Positions 50,962 through 60,970 of a DNA stretch of 64,000 nt are shown piece by piece. The DNA is from Allopontixanthobacter confluentis (lineage in GTDB: Bacteria; Pseudomonadota; Alphaproteobacteria; Sphingomonadales; Sphingomonadaceae). The stretch lies in the NCBI RefSeq assembly GCF_009827615.1, contig NZ_WTYU01000001.1, positions 517,001 through 581,000 of the forward strand, in the 5' to 3' direction. Every line of letters starts with the position of its first letter. Positions within the stretch are counted from its first letter, which is position 1. A program made the position numbers and the translations under genes. The notes under the pieces were generated by a model. It made no database searches. It saw only the letters and a list, made by a program, of their open reading frames with translations, and was not told where the DNA came from.

Positions 50962-52073
50962 CACAAACACCCGCGCCCGAACCCGAAGCGGAAACCGTCC
51001 CCGATGAAACACCCGTGTCCGAGCCTGAAACGGGATGGTCGCCCAATCCTTCGCGCCGGCGCATCGGTGTTGGCGTAGTCATCATCCTGCTCGGCGTGCT
51101 TGCCGCGCTTTTCGCATGGGGTCTGCCGCCTTTTGGCGGCGGTGACGAAACCACCAATAACGCCTATGTCCGCAGCCGCACCACGGTCGTCAGCCCGCAG
51201 GTCGGCGGCTATCTGGTCGATGTGCCGGTGGTGGATTTTCAGCGGGTGGAAAAGGGCGATCTTCTAGCCCGGATCGACGACGCGCCTTTTCGGCAAAAGG
51301 TCCAGCAGGGCGCAGCAAACACTGCCGCCCAGCAGGCCACGCTTGCAAACAGCGCGCAAAGCCTGCGTTCATCACAGGCGCAGCTTGAATTGCAGGATGC
51401 CGCCGTGGCAGCCGCGCGTGCAGGGTTGCAGAAAGCGCAGGCGGACATGAACCGCATTGCTGAACTGGTCGGCGAAGGATCGGTATCCCTGCGCGAACGT
51501 GACCAGGCCCGCGCGGCGCTGCAGCAGGCGCAGGCCGGGGTCAGGCAGGCACAGGCACAACGCGCCATCGCGGTGGAAAGCATGCGATCAGTGACTGTGG
51601 GGCGCGGCGCGCTTGAAGCGCAAGTTGCAGGCGCAGAGGCCACCCGGGGCCTTGCTGAAATCGAACTTTCACGCACCGAGATCCGCGCCCCGCGGGCTGG
51701 ACGTCTGAGCGAAATCACTGCGCGGGTCGGCCAGCTCGTCACCGCCGGAACCCAGCTCATGTATATCGTGCCGGACGATTTGTGGGTGGTTGCCAATTTC
51801 AAGGAAACGCAGACCGCCAAGATGGCAGAGGGCCAGCGCGCCACTCTGGAAATTGACGCGCTTGGCGGCATCAAGCTTACTGGCCGCGTGCAAAGCATCG
51901 CACCTGCCGCCAGCAGCGAATTCAGTCTGGTCAAGCCGGACACCGGAGCGGGCAATTTCGTGAAAGTGCCGCAGCGCATTGCCGTGCGCATCATGCTCGA
52001 CAAGGGGCAGGACGCGGCCAGGCGGCTGGGCCCGGGCATGTCCGTTGTCGCAACTGTGCACACGAAGGATTGA
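50958..52073 (+). CDS. HlyD/EmrA-type membrane-fusion protein
   Basis: A 371-residue periplasmic adaptor: short acidic cytoplasmic N-terminus, one membrane helix (about 37-57, IGVGVVIILLGVLAALFAWG), lipoyl/biotinyl half-motif (NNAYVRSRTTVVSPQVGGYL; VEKGDLLARIDD), a long alpha-hairpin rich in Ala/Gln (about 110-200), second lipoyl half (IELSRTEIRAPRAGRLSEIT) and beta-barrel (DDLWVVANFKETQTAKM). It connects the MFS pump with the outer-membrane channel. The start overlaps the permease stop by ATGA. Confidence 0.92.
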   Translation: MTQTPAPEPEAETVPDETPVSEPETGWSPNPSRRRIGVGVVIILLGVLAALFAWGLPPFGGGDETTNNAYVRSRTTVVSPQVGGYLVDVPVVDFQRVEKGDLLARIDDAPFRQKVQQGAANTAAQQATLANSAQSLRSSQAQLELQDAAVAAARAGLQKAQADMNRIAELVGEGSVSLRERDQARAALQQAQAGVRQAQAQRAIAVESMRSVTVGRGALEAQVAGAEATRGLAEIELSRTEIRAPRAGRLSEITARVGQLVTAGTQLMYIVPDDLWVVANFKETQTAKMAEGQRATLEIDALGGIKLTGRVQSIAPAASSEFSLVKPDTGAGNFVKVPQRIAVRIMLDKGQDAARRLGPGMSVVATVHTKD

Positions 52074-52075
52074 TC

Positions 52076-53476
52076 GTGATACGCAAATCGCTCATCCTGC
52101 TGGCCGCACCCGCCCTTGCTCTTGCAGCCTGCGCGCCGACGCTGCAGCAGGCTCCGCCTGGCGCTGCCGTTTCGGCGCCGCCCCAATGGCGCACCGCGCT
52201 GGATGTTACTGCTCCTGTAGAGAAGGACTGGTGGGGCGCTTTTGGCGATGCGCAATTGTCGCGTCTGGTTGAACAGGCGCAGGCGAACAATCCCGATGTT
52301 CAGATTGCCGCTGCCCGGGTCGAGGAAGCCCGGGCGACCGAATTGGGTTCACGCGGCTTCCTGCTTCCTTCAGTGGGCGCCGGTTTCGAAGGCGGCGTCC
52401 AGCGGGAAGTATCTCCCTTCGGTCAGGCCCGGACAACTCTCGCAGCACAGCCTGCTTTCCGTGCTTCATACGAGATTGACCTTTTTGGCAAGAATGCCGC
52501 GCGTATCGATGCTGCCGAGGCTGGAGTTGCAGCTTCCGCTGCGACCGAGGAAGCGGCGCGCCTTTCCGTCAGCGCTGCGGCCGCCAGCGGATATATTACC
52601 CTGCTGGCACTCGACCAACGGCTGGAAGTGCTCGACGCGACACTGGAAGCACGCAGGCAGGCCCTGAAATTCGCGCGCGACCGGGCCGAGGTCGGCTATA
52701 CGTCGCAGCTGGAACTGCGGCAGGCAGAAGCAGAATACCAAGCCACCGCGCAGCTGGTGCCGCAGCTGAGGGCGCAGATCGCGCGGCAGGAAAACGCTCT
52801 GTCAGTGCTGACCGGCGATATGCCGGGCGCTATCGAACGTGGCGGAACGCTGGGAGACTTGCGCCGGCCCGCTCCGCCGGCCACTTTGCCTTCCGAATTG
52901 CTGCGCCGCCGGCCGGATGTGGCCGCGGCGGAATATCGCATCGCTGCCGCCGACGCGAAAATGCGCGGGGCGCGGGCCGATTTCATGCCCTCGGTCAACC
53001 TCGGCGCGATGGCCGGGCTGGTCCTGTCTGACCTCCTTGCCGATCCGGTCAGCATCTGGTCGCTGGGCGGCAGCATTCTGGCGCCTGTCTTCCAGGGCGG
53101 AAAGCTGCAGGCCCAGCTGGACGGTGCGACAGCGCAGCGCGACCAGGCCGCCTGGGCCTATCGGTCGGCTGTCCTCAATGCCTTTCGCGAGGTAGAAGAC
53201 CGGATGGCAGTGCTGGCCAATCTGCGGCAACAGGAAACAGCGCTGGTGGCACAGCAGGCCGCCGTGGCCAATGCGTTACGCCATGCCCGCAACCGCTACC
53301 GTGCAGGGTACACGCCTTACATCGAACAAATTGATGCACAGCGGGCCCTGCTGGGGGTGGAACTGTCCCTGATTCAGCTGCGCGCCGATGAGTTGACGAC
53401 CCTTGTCGGGCTTTACCAAGCGACAGGCGGCGCTCCGCGTGACGGCGTAACTGGCCCGGATACACTTCAGCAGTAA
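52076..53476 (+). CDS. NodT-family outer-membrane efflux lipoprotein
   Basis: A 466-residue TolC-like channel. The lipoprotein signal ends with lipobox LALAAC (Cys about residue 19). Two OEP repeats follow with long helices (LVEQAQANNPDVQIAAARVE; AAASGYITLLALDQRLEVLD; second repeat LLRRRPDVAAAEYRIAAADA, LNAFREVEDRMAVLANLRQQ). LLRRRPDVAAAE is typical of the NodT group. It completes the tripartite pump. The GTG at 52076 is chosen for GAAGGA upstream; a TTG at 52070 is an alternative. Operon end. Confidence 0.92.
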   Translation: MIRKSLILLAAPALALAACAPTLQQAPPGAAVSAPPQWRTALDVTAPVEKDWWGAFGDAQLSRLVEQAQANNPDVQIAAARVEEARATELGSRGFLLPSVGAGFEGGVQREVSPFGQARTTLAAQPAFRASYEIDLFGKNAARIDAAEAGVAASAATEEAARLSVSAAAASGYITLLALDQRLEVLDATLEARRQALKFARDRAEVGYTSQLELRQAEAEYQATAQLVPQLRAQIARQENALSVLTGDMPGAIERGGTLGDLRRPAPPATLPSELLRRRPDVAAAEYRIAAADAKMRGARADFMPSVNLGAMAGLVLSDLLADPVSIWSLGGSILAPVFQGGKLQAQLDGATAQRDQAAWAYRSAVLNAFREVEDRMAVLANLRQQETALVAQQAAVANALRHARNRYRAGYTPYIEQIDAQRALLGVELSLIQLRADELTTLVGLYQATGGAPRDGVTGPDTLQQ

Positions 53477-53595
53477 AGCTGCCTGCTCCGGCGAATGGCA
53501 CGCTCGTCCGCTGCCACAAGTCCTTCGTCGGCTGACCGGTTGCAAATCGCCAATGACGAGGGCATTCGTCCTCCCATAACGGGAGTGAGAAACAC

Positions 53596-55383
53596 ATGAA
53601 GACTTTTGCCGCTGCTATCGCACTTGCCACAGCAACCACCTTCGCCTTGTCCGCCCAACCTCTGCGTGCGCAGGACGTCGCCCAAGCAGCAGCCACTCCC
53701 GCCTGGGTTGAGACCAGCAACGCTTACACACAAAAGGTGATTGCGATGCAGGCGGAATTCTTTCCAACCGGCGCATCCTCATCGGGCTACGAACAGTATG
53801 ACGGCCTCGTCAACGACATGTCGCTCGACCGCGATGAACGCTATGTCGCTGCGGCCAGGGAGCTGATCAGGGCGTTCGAGGCTGCCAAGGTCAGCGAGGC
53901 CGATGCATTTGTCCAGCAAGACCTTCAAATTCTCATCGATTCGCTAGAGATGGACATTGCGGGGATCGAGCTTGGCAAACGCTACACTCTTGAATTTTCG
54001 CAGGTTCCGCAGGGCCTGTTCGGCAATATCGGTCAGCTCCTGTCCGATCAGACTGCTGAAGGCCGGCGCGCAAAAGCGCTGGAACTGCTGCAGCGATCCA
54101 CGGGTATCTGGCCCGATACCGAACCGATGACTGGACTTGCCAAAGCTCGTTTTGAGGCGAGCCGCGGGGAAGGGAAGATCGGGCCCTACCAGGTAGAGGT
54201 GGAGGAATCGATCGGCAAGATTCCCACCTTCGTCGCGGGCATTCGCGACCTGTTTGCGAAATATGAAATCGATGGTGCAGAAAAGGCTCTGGACGCGATG
54301 GAGCAGCAGTTGACCGACTATGGCGAATGGACGCGCACTACCGTCCTTCCGGCCAGCCGCGATACGGCACGCCTTCCCGAGGAGCTTTATGCTCTCAACC
54401 TCAGACAGGTGGGTATCGATCAGGATCCGCGTGGGTTGATGAGCGAAGCACGGCGCGGTTTTTATGAATTGCGCGCGCAGATGGAAGCCCTGGCCCCGCA
54501 GATCGCGCAGAAATACGGCTGGCAGGAAACCGATATGGCGTCGGTAATGGCGCGGCTCAAGCAGATGACCGTTCCCGATGATAAGATCGAGGATTTCTAC
54601 CGCGAAGTGAATGGCAAATTGGAAGAGGAAATCCGCCGCAACGATATTGTGTCCTTGCCCGATAGCGAGTTGCAGATGCGGGTTGCTTCCCAGGCAGAAA
54701 GCGCCGCTCAGCCAGCGCCGCATATGCGCCCGCCGCGGCTCGTCGGCAACACGGGTGAACAAGGCACGTTTGTCCTCACCGTTGGCAACCCTACCGCCGG
54801 GCCGGAAGACCGTTATGATGATTTCAATTTCCCCGCTGCAAGCTGGACGCTGAGCGCGCATGAGGCACGCCCGGGGCACGAGATGCAGTTTGCCGCATTG
54901 GTTGAACAGGGTGTCAGCCTGGCGCGGCTGCTATACGCATTCAACAGCGTGAATGTGGAGGGCTGGGCGCTTTACGCCGAGGCGGAAATGCTTCCGCACG
55001 AACCGATTGAGGGTCAGTTCATCGCGCTTCAGTTCCGGCTGCTACGCACTGCCCGCGCATTTCTCGATCCGGGTCTCAATCTCGGGATGATCAGCCGGGA
55101 GGATGCCGAACGCGTGTTGCGCGAGGATGCGCTTTTCTCTCCCGGAATGACCAAACAGGAACTCGACCGCTATGAATTTCGTATGCCTGGGCAGGCGGGG
55201 TCCTATTATTACGGCTATCGCAAACTGGTCGACCTGCGGATCGAAACCGAGCTGGCGCTGGGCGACCGGTTCAACGAAAAAGCCTTCAACGATTTCCTGC
55301 TCAGCCAGGGTATTATTCCGCTGGAACTGATCGGCGAGGCAGTAAGAGAACAGTTTATCCCCGCACAGTTGGCGAAAAGCTGA
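53596..55383 (+). CDS. DUF885-family secreted metallopeptidase-like protein
   Basis: A 595-residue protein with a signal peptide (~24 residues, ending PLRAQ), so periplasmic or exported. The conserved zinc-site-like motif SAHEARPGHEMQ at about 420-431 (family form HE-x-x-PGH-x-x-Q) and the following NVEGWALYAE place it in DUF885, related to carboxypeptidase-like metallopeptidases. N-terminal ~400 residues are mainly helical. GGGAGTGAG precedes the ATG. Stands alone after the efflux operon; substrate unknown, probably peptides. Confidence 0.9.
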   Translation: MKTFAAAIALATATTFALSAQPLRAQDVAQAAATPAWVETSNAYTQKVIAMQAEFFPTGASSSGYEQYDGLVNDMSLDRDERYVAAARELIRAFEAAKVSEADAFVQQDLQILIDSLEMDIAGIELGKRYTLEFSQVPQGLFGNIGQLLSDQTAEGRRAKALELLQRSTGIWPDTEPMTGLAKARFEASRGEGKIGPYQVEVEESIGKIPTFVAGIRDLFAKYEIDGAEKALDAMEQQLTDYGEWTRTTVLPASRDTARLPEELYALNLRQVGIDQDPRGLMSEARRGFYELRAQMEALAPQIAQKYGWQETDMASVMARLKQMTVPDDKIEDFYREVNGKLEEEIRRNDIVSLPDSELQMRVASQAESAAQPAPHMRPPRLVGNTGEQGTFVLTVGNPTAGPEDRYDDFNFPAASWTLSAHEARPGHEMQFAALVEQGVSLARLLYAFNSVNVEGWALYAEAEMLPHEPIEGQFIALQFRLLRTARAFLDPGLNLGMISREDAERVLREDALFSPGMTKQELDRYEFRMPGQAGSYYYGYRKLVDLRIETELALGDRFNEKAFNDFLLSQGIIPLELIGEAVREQFIPAQLAKS

Positions 55384-55563
55384 GCGATCAGGCCAGAGCA
55401 AGCGGCACAGGACTTCGATTGGCGCTGGAGAGAATTGATGATTCAATTCAGCGCCCTTCGCACGGCCATGTTTTCGATGCGGTCGATTGAAAATGGCAGT
55501 CGCGACCCGCGCTGAAGCTTGCAGCCTCCTGAGCAGTGGGCCGCTCCCCAAACGCTTGTCGTA

Positions 55564-57051
55564 TTAGGGGGCTGGATCGGGAATGCTGGTCATCTCAGGG
55601 TATAGGCGTAGCAATATTGCGCTGATGGTTGCGCGTAATGCGTCAGCGATGGCAATGTTGCCATCCCCGTTGGAAAGAGCTGTTCGGTCAGCACTGTAAG
55701 CCACCTTGATTGCATCGAACCGCTGGCGAACCTCGTCCTCGACAATAGGTTGCCAGAAAGAGGGGTGTTCACCTTCCGACCAATCGCCGCGGCCACGCCC
55801 GTAATGTGCAACAGCGAGATAACGCAGCACCGCAGTTACTGTCAGACGTTCGAGGAAATCGCTCGCCCAGCGCATGTTCGAACCGTCTTCCCCCCGTGCC
55901 ATGTTGATGCCTTTGGCAACACCTGTCGCACCTAGCGCGCCCAGCACTGCGCCCACAATCATGCCGCCGCCAAGGGTCAGTCCGCCTGCGGCAATATCCG
56001 CTGCCAGCCCGCCCACCGCGCCCGACACCAGCCCGCCCAATGCCGCTGAAGTCCCTTCAGGCGTCTTGGCGGCATGCGCGTAATCCTCGCCCACGCGGTC
56101 CAGCACTTTCTTCGCTGCCTTTCCGGAAAGGCCGTGGAGCGCGATCAGCTCGTCCGTGGAACTTGCTGTCGATTCCGCCAGCCTTGCACCGAGTTTTGCC
56201 ATTGCGTTGCGCGCTGCCCGGTCGCCCTTCGCGCGGCCCGAAAGGGCAGTTGCAAGTTTGCCCTGCCAGCCTGCTTCCTCCACCTCTTCACGATCTGCCG
56301 CCGCACGCGCAAGATAGCGCGCCAGAACATCCGTTGCGGAATGGAACCGCGCAAGATTAAGTTCTGTCCATTTTGCCCGTAAACCCTCCATGGCCGGTTG
56401 CTTGTGTTCGGGCAGCAACGGTGCAATCGTGTCAAGCAGCGCGGCTTCCTGCACCCAGACGCGAGCAAAAGCATCAAGCGGCAAGACGGCGCGCACTTGC
56501 CCCGGCGCGCCAATATCTGCCCACCGCGCTTTCTCGGTCGAGACATTCTCGCGTGGGGGGCCCATCTGGTTGAGCAGCACCACGACCGGCTTGCCAATCC
56601 AGCCCAGCACTTGCATCTCGAGATCGACATAAGTTGCGCTGGCCGGGTCTTCCGCAGCATTGACGAGGTAGAGGATCACGTCAGCTTCATCGCGTGCGTT
56701 CTTGATGGCCTGCTGGCTCGACCACAGGGGGCGTTCCCGCCACCTGTCCCACACCTGGCTGATGAACCAGCCAATCGGGTTGCCGGAATTTTTCAGGCGA
56801 GAAAGAAGCCGCGCAGTATCGCCGAAACCCGGCGTGTCCCACAGCATCAGCGTATCTTCCCCATGCTGCACCAGCACATAGCCTGTGGAAAGATCGGTCA
56901 CATGCGCTGCGTCGCGCACTTCGCCGACATCGCGGCCCAGCAATGTCCGCGCAAGCGTGGTTTTGCCAGCATTGGTATGGCTGATCAGGCTGAGATTGAC
57001 CGTAATGCTGTCACCGCGTGGGCCGCTGGCATCAGTTTCGTGAAGGCTCAT
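55564..57051 (-). CDS. DUF3482 GTPase
   Basis: A 495-residue GTP-binding protein. G1 is SHTNAGKTTL (about 25-34), G3 is DTPGFGD (about 72-78), and the G4 position reads LLNQMG rather than classical NKxD, so base recognition may be atypical. The central/C-terminal DUF3482 part includes a Gly/Ala-rich, likely membrane-inserting stretch (LGGLVSGAVGGLAADIAAGG; LTLGGGMIVGAVLGALGATG). It starts inside the stop of the DUF2868 gene (ATGA); these two families are regularly paired, so they probably act together at the membrane. Function unknown. Confidence 0.87.
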   Translation of the reverse strand: MSLHETDASGPRGDSITVNLSLISHTNAGKTTLARTLLGRDVGEVRDAAHVTDLSTGYVLVQHGEDTLMLWDTPGFGDTARLLSRLKNSGNPIGWFISQVWDRWRERPLWSSQQAIKNARDEADVILYLVNAAEDPASATYVDLEMQVLGWIGKPVVVLLNQMGPPRENVSTEKARWADIGAPGQVRAVLPLDAFARVWVQEAALLDTIAPLLPEHKQPAMEGLRAKWTELNLARFHSATDVLARYLARAAADREEVEEAGWQGKLATALSGRAKGDRAARNAMAKLGARLAESTASSTDELIALHGLSGKAAKKVLDRVGEDYAHAAKTPEGTSAALGGLVSGAVGGLAADIAAGGLTLGGGMIVGAVLGALGATGVAKGINMARGEDGSNMRWASDFLERLTVTAVLRYLAVAHYGRGRGDWSEGEHPSFWQPIVEDEVRQRFDAIKVAYSADRTALSNGDGNIAIADALRATISAILLRLYPEMTSIPDPAP

Positions 57052-58559
57052 GCGTTCAGCTCTTCCGGGCGGATCAAATTCGCCTCAATATTTTTGGCCA
57101 GCACGTCGCCAGGCGCATCAGACAATGCTATGCCGATCGGCAATATTCCGAGTGGGGCAAGCATGCTGCGCCATTGTGCCAGCCGCGTTTCCACCCGTTC
57201 ATCAAGCCCTGTCTGGCCTGCGAAATGCGTACGATAGGGGCCCTCATCGATCAACGCGCCGATGATCTGCCCTTTGTCGCGGCGCGCCGTTTCTTCCGTC
57301 AATGCGCGCACCAGCTCGCCATGGTTCTCGGCTTCTGGCGTGGTGGAAAGGCTGAACAGCACAAGATGATAATCGTCGGCATCATTAACGCTATGCCTGG
57401 CGGCCCATTCTTCCTCCGCCCCGTAACCAACAGCTTCGTCAAACACCACTTCCGCGCCGTCGCCCAGCACGGTTTTCAGCGTGGCGGCAAGGCGCCGCCG
57501 CGTGTCCTCATCCGGATGGTAGGCATAAGGGGTGACGCGCGCCCGGCCAGGTGATGTGCCGCTGGAACGCAGCAGGCGGCGGATATAAAAATCCGCACGA
57601 CCCGCAACCGGCAGGCTGCGACCCAACCGTAACACGCGCAATTGCTCCCACAGCGCCAGGAGCAGGCGCGGGGCGATGATCGCGCCAGCGACCGTCAGAG
57701 TATACAGGTGGATCCACGGCGCAGCATTGACGCCCGCTGTTTCTGCACCTGCCCAGCGCATGGCTGCAATGTCAGTCAGCGGCGGAATGGCCACTTGCGA
57801 AAGCTGGCTCGCCGGGCCGAGCACCACGGCCAGAATTGCGCGCACCGCCTCTGGCCCCATGAACGTGCTTTCCCATCCGGCGCGATATTCGATGACCAAG
57901 GCGCGCACATATATTCCGCCAATCAGCCCGGCGGCGAACATCGCGGCGCCCAAATGCAATGTACGCCCGGCTCGCGCAGCGTTCAGCGGCGCGGTCAACT
58001 GCGTCCAGCGCATGCGAAAAGTGGCTGCGGCGCGTTCGATTGCAGTGCCATCGGGGTCGTCTCGTCGTCCAAGCCTACCGATTGCGGCAATGAAGGTGTT
58101 GAGCGGGCTGGTAGAACTCCGTCCAAGCGTAGCCCGTCTTGTGAGGATACCCCGTATTCCGGCGACCAGTATCCAGAAATAGACCAGCAGGTTCCACGCG
58201 ATGGTGCCGAGAAGCGGGACAGCGAGCAGATCCATCCGCTTGTCAGTCCCGAATTCATTGGCGAACACGCCTGCGCCAAGCGCCAGCAAAGGAACCACGA
58301 CGCTGATCCAGCCGGGCCAGCGGCTTTTCCGAACAAAATCCGCCAGGCCATTGTGCCGTGATAGCAGGCGCGCAGCCAGCAAATCGGCGCGGGCAGTGAT
58401 GAAAGCACGCTCGAACTTGCGACCCTTGAGCGGCAGCGCTGCGTTACGCGCGCGGTGATCCGCCTGTTCGCGATCTTCGCGTGTCAGAAGCACCGCATCG
58501 CGGTCTTCCAGCTCGACCGCGCGAACCAGTTCGATCCTGCGCGCCTCATCTTCCGTCAT
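57048..58559 (-). CDS. DUF2868 membrane protein
   Basis: A 503-residue integral membrane protein with helices near 85-110 (WPGWISVVVPLLALGAGVFA), 120-145, 205-235 and 290-315, and a C-terminal soluble region (EVVFDEAVGYGAEEEWAARH; LVLFSLSTTPEAENHGELVR). It matches the DUF2868 group encoded beside DUF3482 GTPases. The ATG at 58559 has GGGGGA upstream. Overlap with the GTPase gene implies coupled translation. It may be the membrane anchor or effector of the GTPase. Confidence 0.85.
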   Translation of the reverse strand: MTEDEARRIELVRAVELEDRDAVLLTREDREQADHRARNAALPLKGRKFERAFITARADLLAARLLSRHNGLADFVRKSRWPGWISVVVPLLALGAGVFANEFGTDKRMDLLAVPLLGTIAWNLLVYFWILVAGIRGILTRRATLGRSSTSPLNTFIAAIGRLGRRDDPDGTAIERAAATFRMRWTQLTAPLNAARAGRTLHLGAAMFAAGLIGGIYVRALVIEYRAGWESTFMGPEAVRAILAVVLGPASQLSQVAIPPLTDIAAMRWAGAETAGVNAAPWIHLYTLTVAGAIIAPRLLLALWEQLRVLRLGRSLPVAGRADFYIRRLLRSSGTSPGRARVTPYAYHPDEDTRRRLAATLKTVLGDGAEVVFDEAVGYGAEEEWAARHSVNDADDYHLVLFSLSTTPEAENHGELVRALTEETARRDKGQIIGALIDEGPYRTHFAGQTGLDERVETRLAQWRSMLAPLGILPIGIALSDAPGDVLAKNIEANLIRPEELNA

Positions 58560-58865
58560 GCGTCCCCCGATCATGTAATGCTCAGCCTATGCAGACTTAA
58601 TGCGCAGGTTGAAAGAGAAGGTCCTGAGGGCAATGCTGAAATTGGCCTGACGCTGGAATGACGACCGATCGTCCATTGAGTTCCCGAAAGCTGCCAGCAG
58701 GCAACTGTTTTGGGCGGGGACAGGCAAGGTTGACACAGCGTGCAGTGGTCAGATGCGAGACCATCCCGCATCGGCGGGTGCGTCACGTCAAGATTATCAC
58801 CCAAACGTCAGTCAGGCTGCTTGTCACTGGGTCTGGGACAATCTGCGCGCATTGAAGCGCGAAAT
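58560..58865. other. Intergenic region upstream of the DUF2868 operon
   Basis: About 300 bases between two leftward genes. No gene supported; it should contain the DUF2868 promoter, which could not be picked out. Confidence 0.4.
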
Positions 58866-58905
58866 GGCGCACTCGGACTGCCCGGGGCGGGAGGCCGAGT
58901 GCGCC
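58866..58905 (-). terminator. Stem-loop after the S46 peptidase gene
   Basis: GGCGCACTCGG (58866-58876) and CCGAGTGCGCC (58895-58905) form an 11-base-pair stem with an 18-base GC-rich loop, just past the stop codon of the leftward S46 gene. No T-run follows, so it may be a Rho-assisted terminator or RNA-stabilising stem. Confidence 0.55.
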
Positions 58906-58912
58906 CATCACA

Positions 58913-60970
58913 TCAGCGTTTTTTGGCGGCCAGTTCCTTCACCAGATTTGGCGCCGGATACATCACTTCGAGTGCTTCCTGCACGGCTTCGGCAGAGACA
59001 GATACGGTGCGATTGAGCAACGGATCATAGCCATAATTTCCGCCCAGCGAATGGATGTTGCCGTCAAATGCTGCGCCGATCACATTACCCGCACGATCAA
59101 TCACCGGCGACCCGGAGTTGCCGCCGATGATGTCATTTGTAGAAACGAAATCATAGGTCACAGATTTGTCGATCCTGGCTTCATTGGCCGCAAATGCGGG
59201 TGCCAGATCGAACGGGGCATTGCCGGTTGCGCGTTCGAAGGTTCCGCCCATCGTGGTGGCAAAAGGAACGTTTCTGCCCCGTTCTGCCCATCCGCCGACC
59301 TTGCCGTAACTGATACGCAAGGTGAAAGTGGCGTCCGGATAGAGTTTCTCGCCATAAGCGCCAAAGCGGGCATCGGCCAGTTTGGCGCCGGCAGCGGCCA
59401 GTGGCCCGCCGGTCTGCTCATTGATCAACTTCTGCAATTCCCGCTGCCTGCCATCGAGGCTGCGTGCGAAAATTATCATCGGATCATCCGATGCTTCGAT
59501 TGCGCTCTGGCCGCCGTCCCACAAGGCTTTGCGGACTGCAGGATCAGCCAGTTTGGTGCCCGATACCAGGCGCTGCGCGAGTGCTTCCGGGCTTTCCTTG
59601 CCCAACAGCAATTTGGTGTCGAGATCATCTGCACCCAGATATTCGCGCGCTTTTGACAGGCTCCATCCCAGCTGCAAATCTTCAAGCCACGGATAGACCG
59701 GGCGTTCATCAAGCAGCCTTTTCTCTGCCAGTGGCAAGGCGCTGTCAGTATATCCGGGCAGCCGCTCCCCATTGGGTTTGACGCGTTCCGCTGCGGCGCG
59801 AACCAGCGCCTGGGCATAACCGTAAAGATCGCCGGATGGCTGGGTAAAGCGCAGGGCTGTGTAATTGGCGCGATAGGCACGCATCGCACCATCAATCGCC
59901 GTCCAGGGGTCGCCGATGGCGGCATTGCCCTTGCTTAAGGCTTTCAGCTTTTCTTCTTCCTGTGCCAGCTTGTCGGTAAAGGCGGGGTCATTCAGCGCAG
60001 TGGTCCGGCCGATATAGACTTTGAGGGAATTTTCGATCCCGCCCAGCAAATCGAGGCCTTCGCGTTCCTTTTGCGCGCTTTCTTCCATCGCGCGGATCAG
60101 GCGCCCGCGCAGTTCGGACATGACCGCGACAGTCATCGGCAGCCTGACTTCCCGTTCGAAAGCAAGCTGGCTTTGAGTGAACAGGCGCGATGTGGAACCG
60201 GGGTTGCCGACCACAAAGGTGATCTCGCCTTCCTTGGGTGCGCGGGGGCTCCAGGCAAGGTGGTTCGGTGTAGCTACCGGCTTGCCATTTTCATAGGCGC
60301 GCAGGAAAGACGCATCGAGCGAATAGCGCGGGAAATTGAAATTATCGGGGTCGCCGCCAAATGTGGCTGCACGATCTTCCGGTGCCCAGGCCAGCCGCAC
60401 ATCGGAATATTTGCGGTAGGTGTAAAGTTTGTACTGCCCGCCGCCAAACAGCGAAACGACCTGGCAGCGGGTCGCGGCCAGATCCGTGCAGCTTTCGGTT
60501 TCGATGGCTGCGATCCGCGCATCGCGGGCCTTGATCAGCGCTTCGCCTGTCATGGTGCCGATGGCCGATTTGATATCGCCCGTCACATCGGTGATCGCCG
60601 TCACGATTTCGGCCTGCTGGCCGGCACATTTTTTCTCGTCACGAGTGTTGGCCGCGACAAAGCCGTTTTTCAGCAGATCGTCAGTATCGTTTGAATTTTC
60701 ATACAGGCAGCTTGCAATACAGTGATGGTTGGTCAGGATCAGCCCCTGGCCCGAAACAAAACTGGCCGAACAGCCGCCGGTCAGCCGCACAGCAGAAGCG
60801 CGGATGCGGTTCAGCCATGCCTGATCAGGCGCCCAGCCATATTCGCTGCGCATCTGCTCGGCAGGGAATGCGTCAAATGTCCACATCCCTTCTTCCGCGA
60901 CGGCAGGAGTGGCTAGCGCAGCTGTAAAAGTCAGTGCGACCGAAGCAAATAGAATGGAACGGCTGATCAT
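58913..60970 (-). CDS. S46-family serine dipeptidyl-peptidase
   Basis: A 685-residue exported peptidase. Signal peptide ~25 residues (ending TPAVAEE). Chymotrypsin-like double barrel with catalytic His in LTNHHCI (about 79-85), Asp region in DPDNFNFPRYSLD (about 213-225) and Ser near 619 in IIGGNSGSPVID, separated by the helical insert typical of S46 (DPP7/DPP11) enzymes. These remove dipeptides from N-termini in the periplasm. Length is normal. Transcribed alone, ending at a stem-loop. Substrate preference (acidic versus hydrophobic) cannot be told by eye. Confidence 0.92.
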   Translation of the reverse strand: MISRSILFASVALTFTAALATPAVAEEGMWTFDAFPAEQMRSEYGWAPDQAWLNRIRASAVRLTGGCSASFVSGQGLILTNHHCIASCLYENSNDTDDLLKNGFVAANTRDEKKCAGQQAEIVTAITDVTGDIKSAIGTMTGEALIKARDARIAAIETESCTDLAATRCQVVSLFGGGQYKLYTYRKYSDVRLAWAPEDRAATFGGDPDNFNFPRYSLDASFLRAYENGKPVATPNHLAWSPRAPKEGEITFVVGNPGSTSRLFTQSQLAFEREVRLPMTVAVMSELRGRLIRAMEESAQKEREGLDLLGGIENSLKVYIGRTTALNDPAFTDKLAQEEEKLKALSKGNAAIGDPWTAIDGAMRAYRANYTALRFTQPSGDLYGYAQALVRAAAERVKPNGERLPGYTDSALPLAEKRLLDERPVYPWLEDLQLGWSLSKAREYLGADDLDTKLLLGKESPEALAQRLVSGTKLADPAVRKALWDGGQSAIEASDDPMIIFARSLDGRQRELQKLINEQTGGPLAAAGAKLADARFGAYGEKLYPDATFTLRISYGKVGGWAERGRNVPFATTMGGTFERATGNAPFDLAPAFAANEARIDKSVTYDFVSTNDIIGGNSGSPVIDRAGNVIGAAFDGNIHSLGGNYGYDPLLNRTVSVSAEAVQEALEVMYPAPNLVKELAAKKR

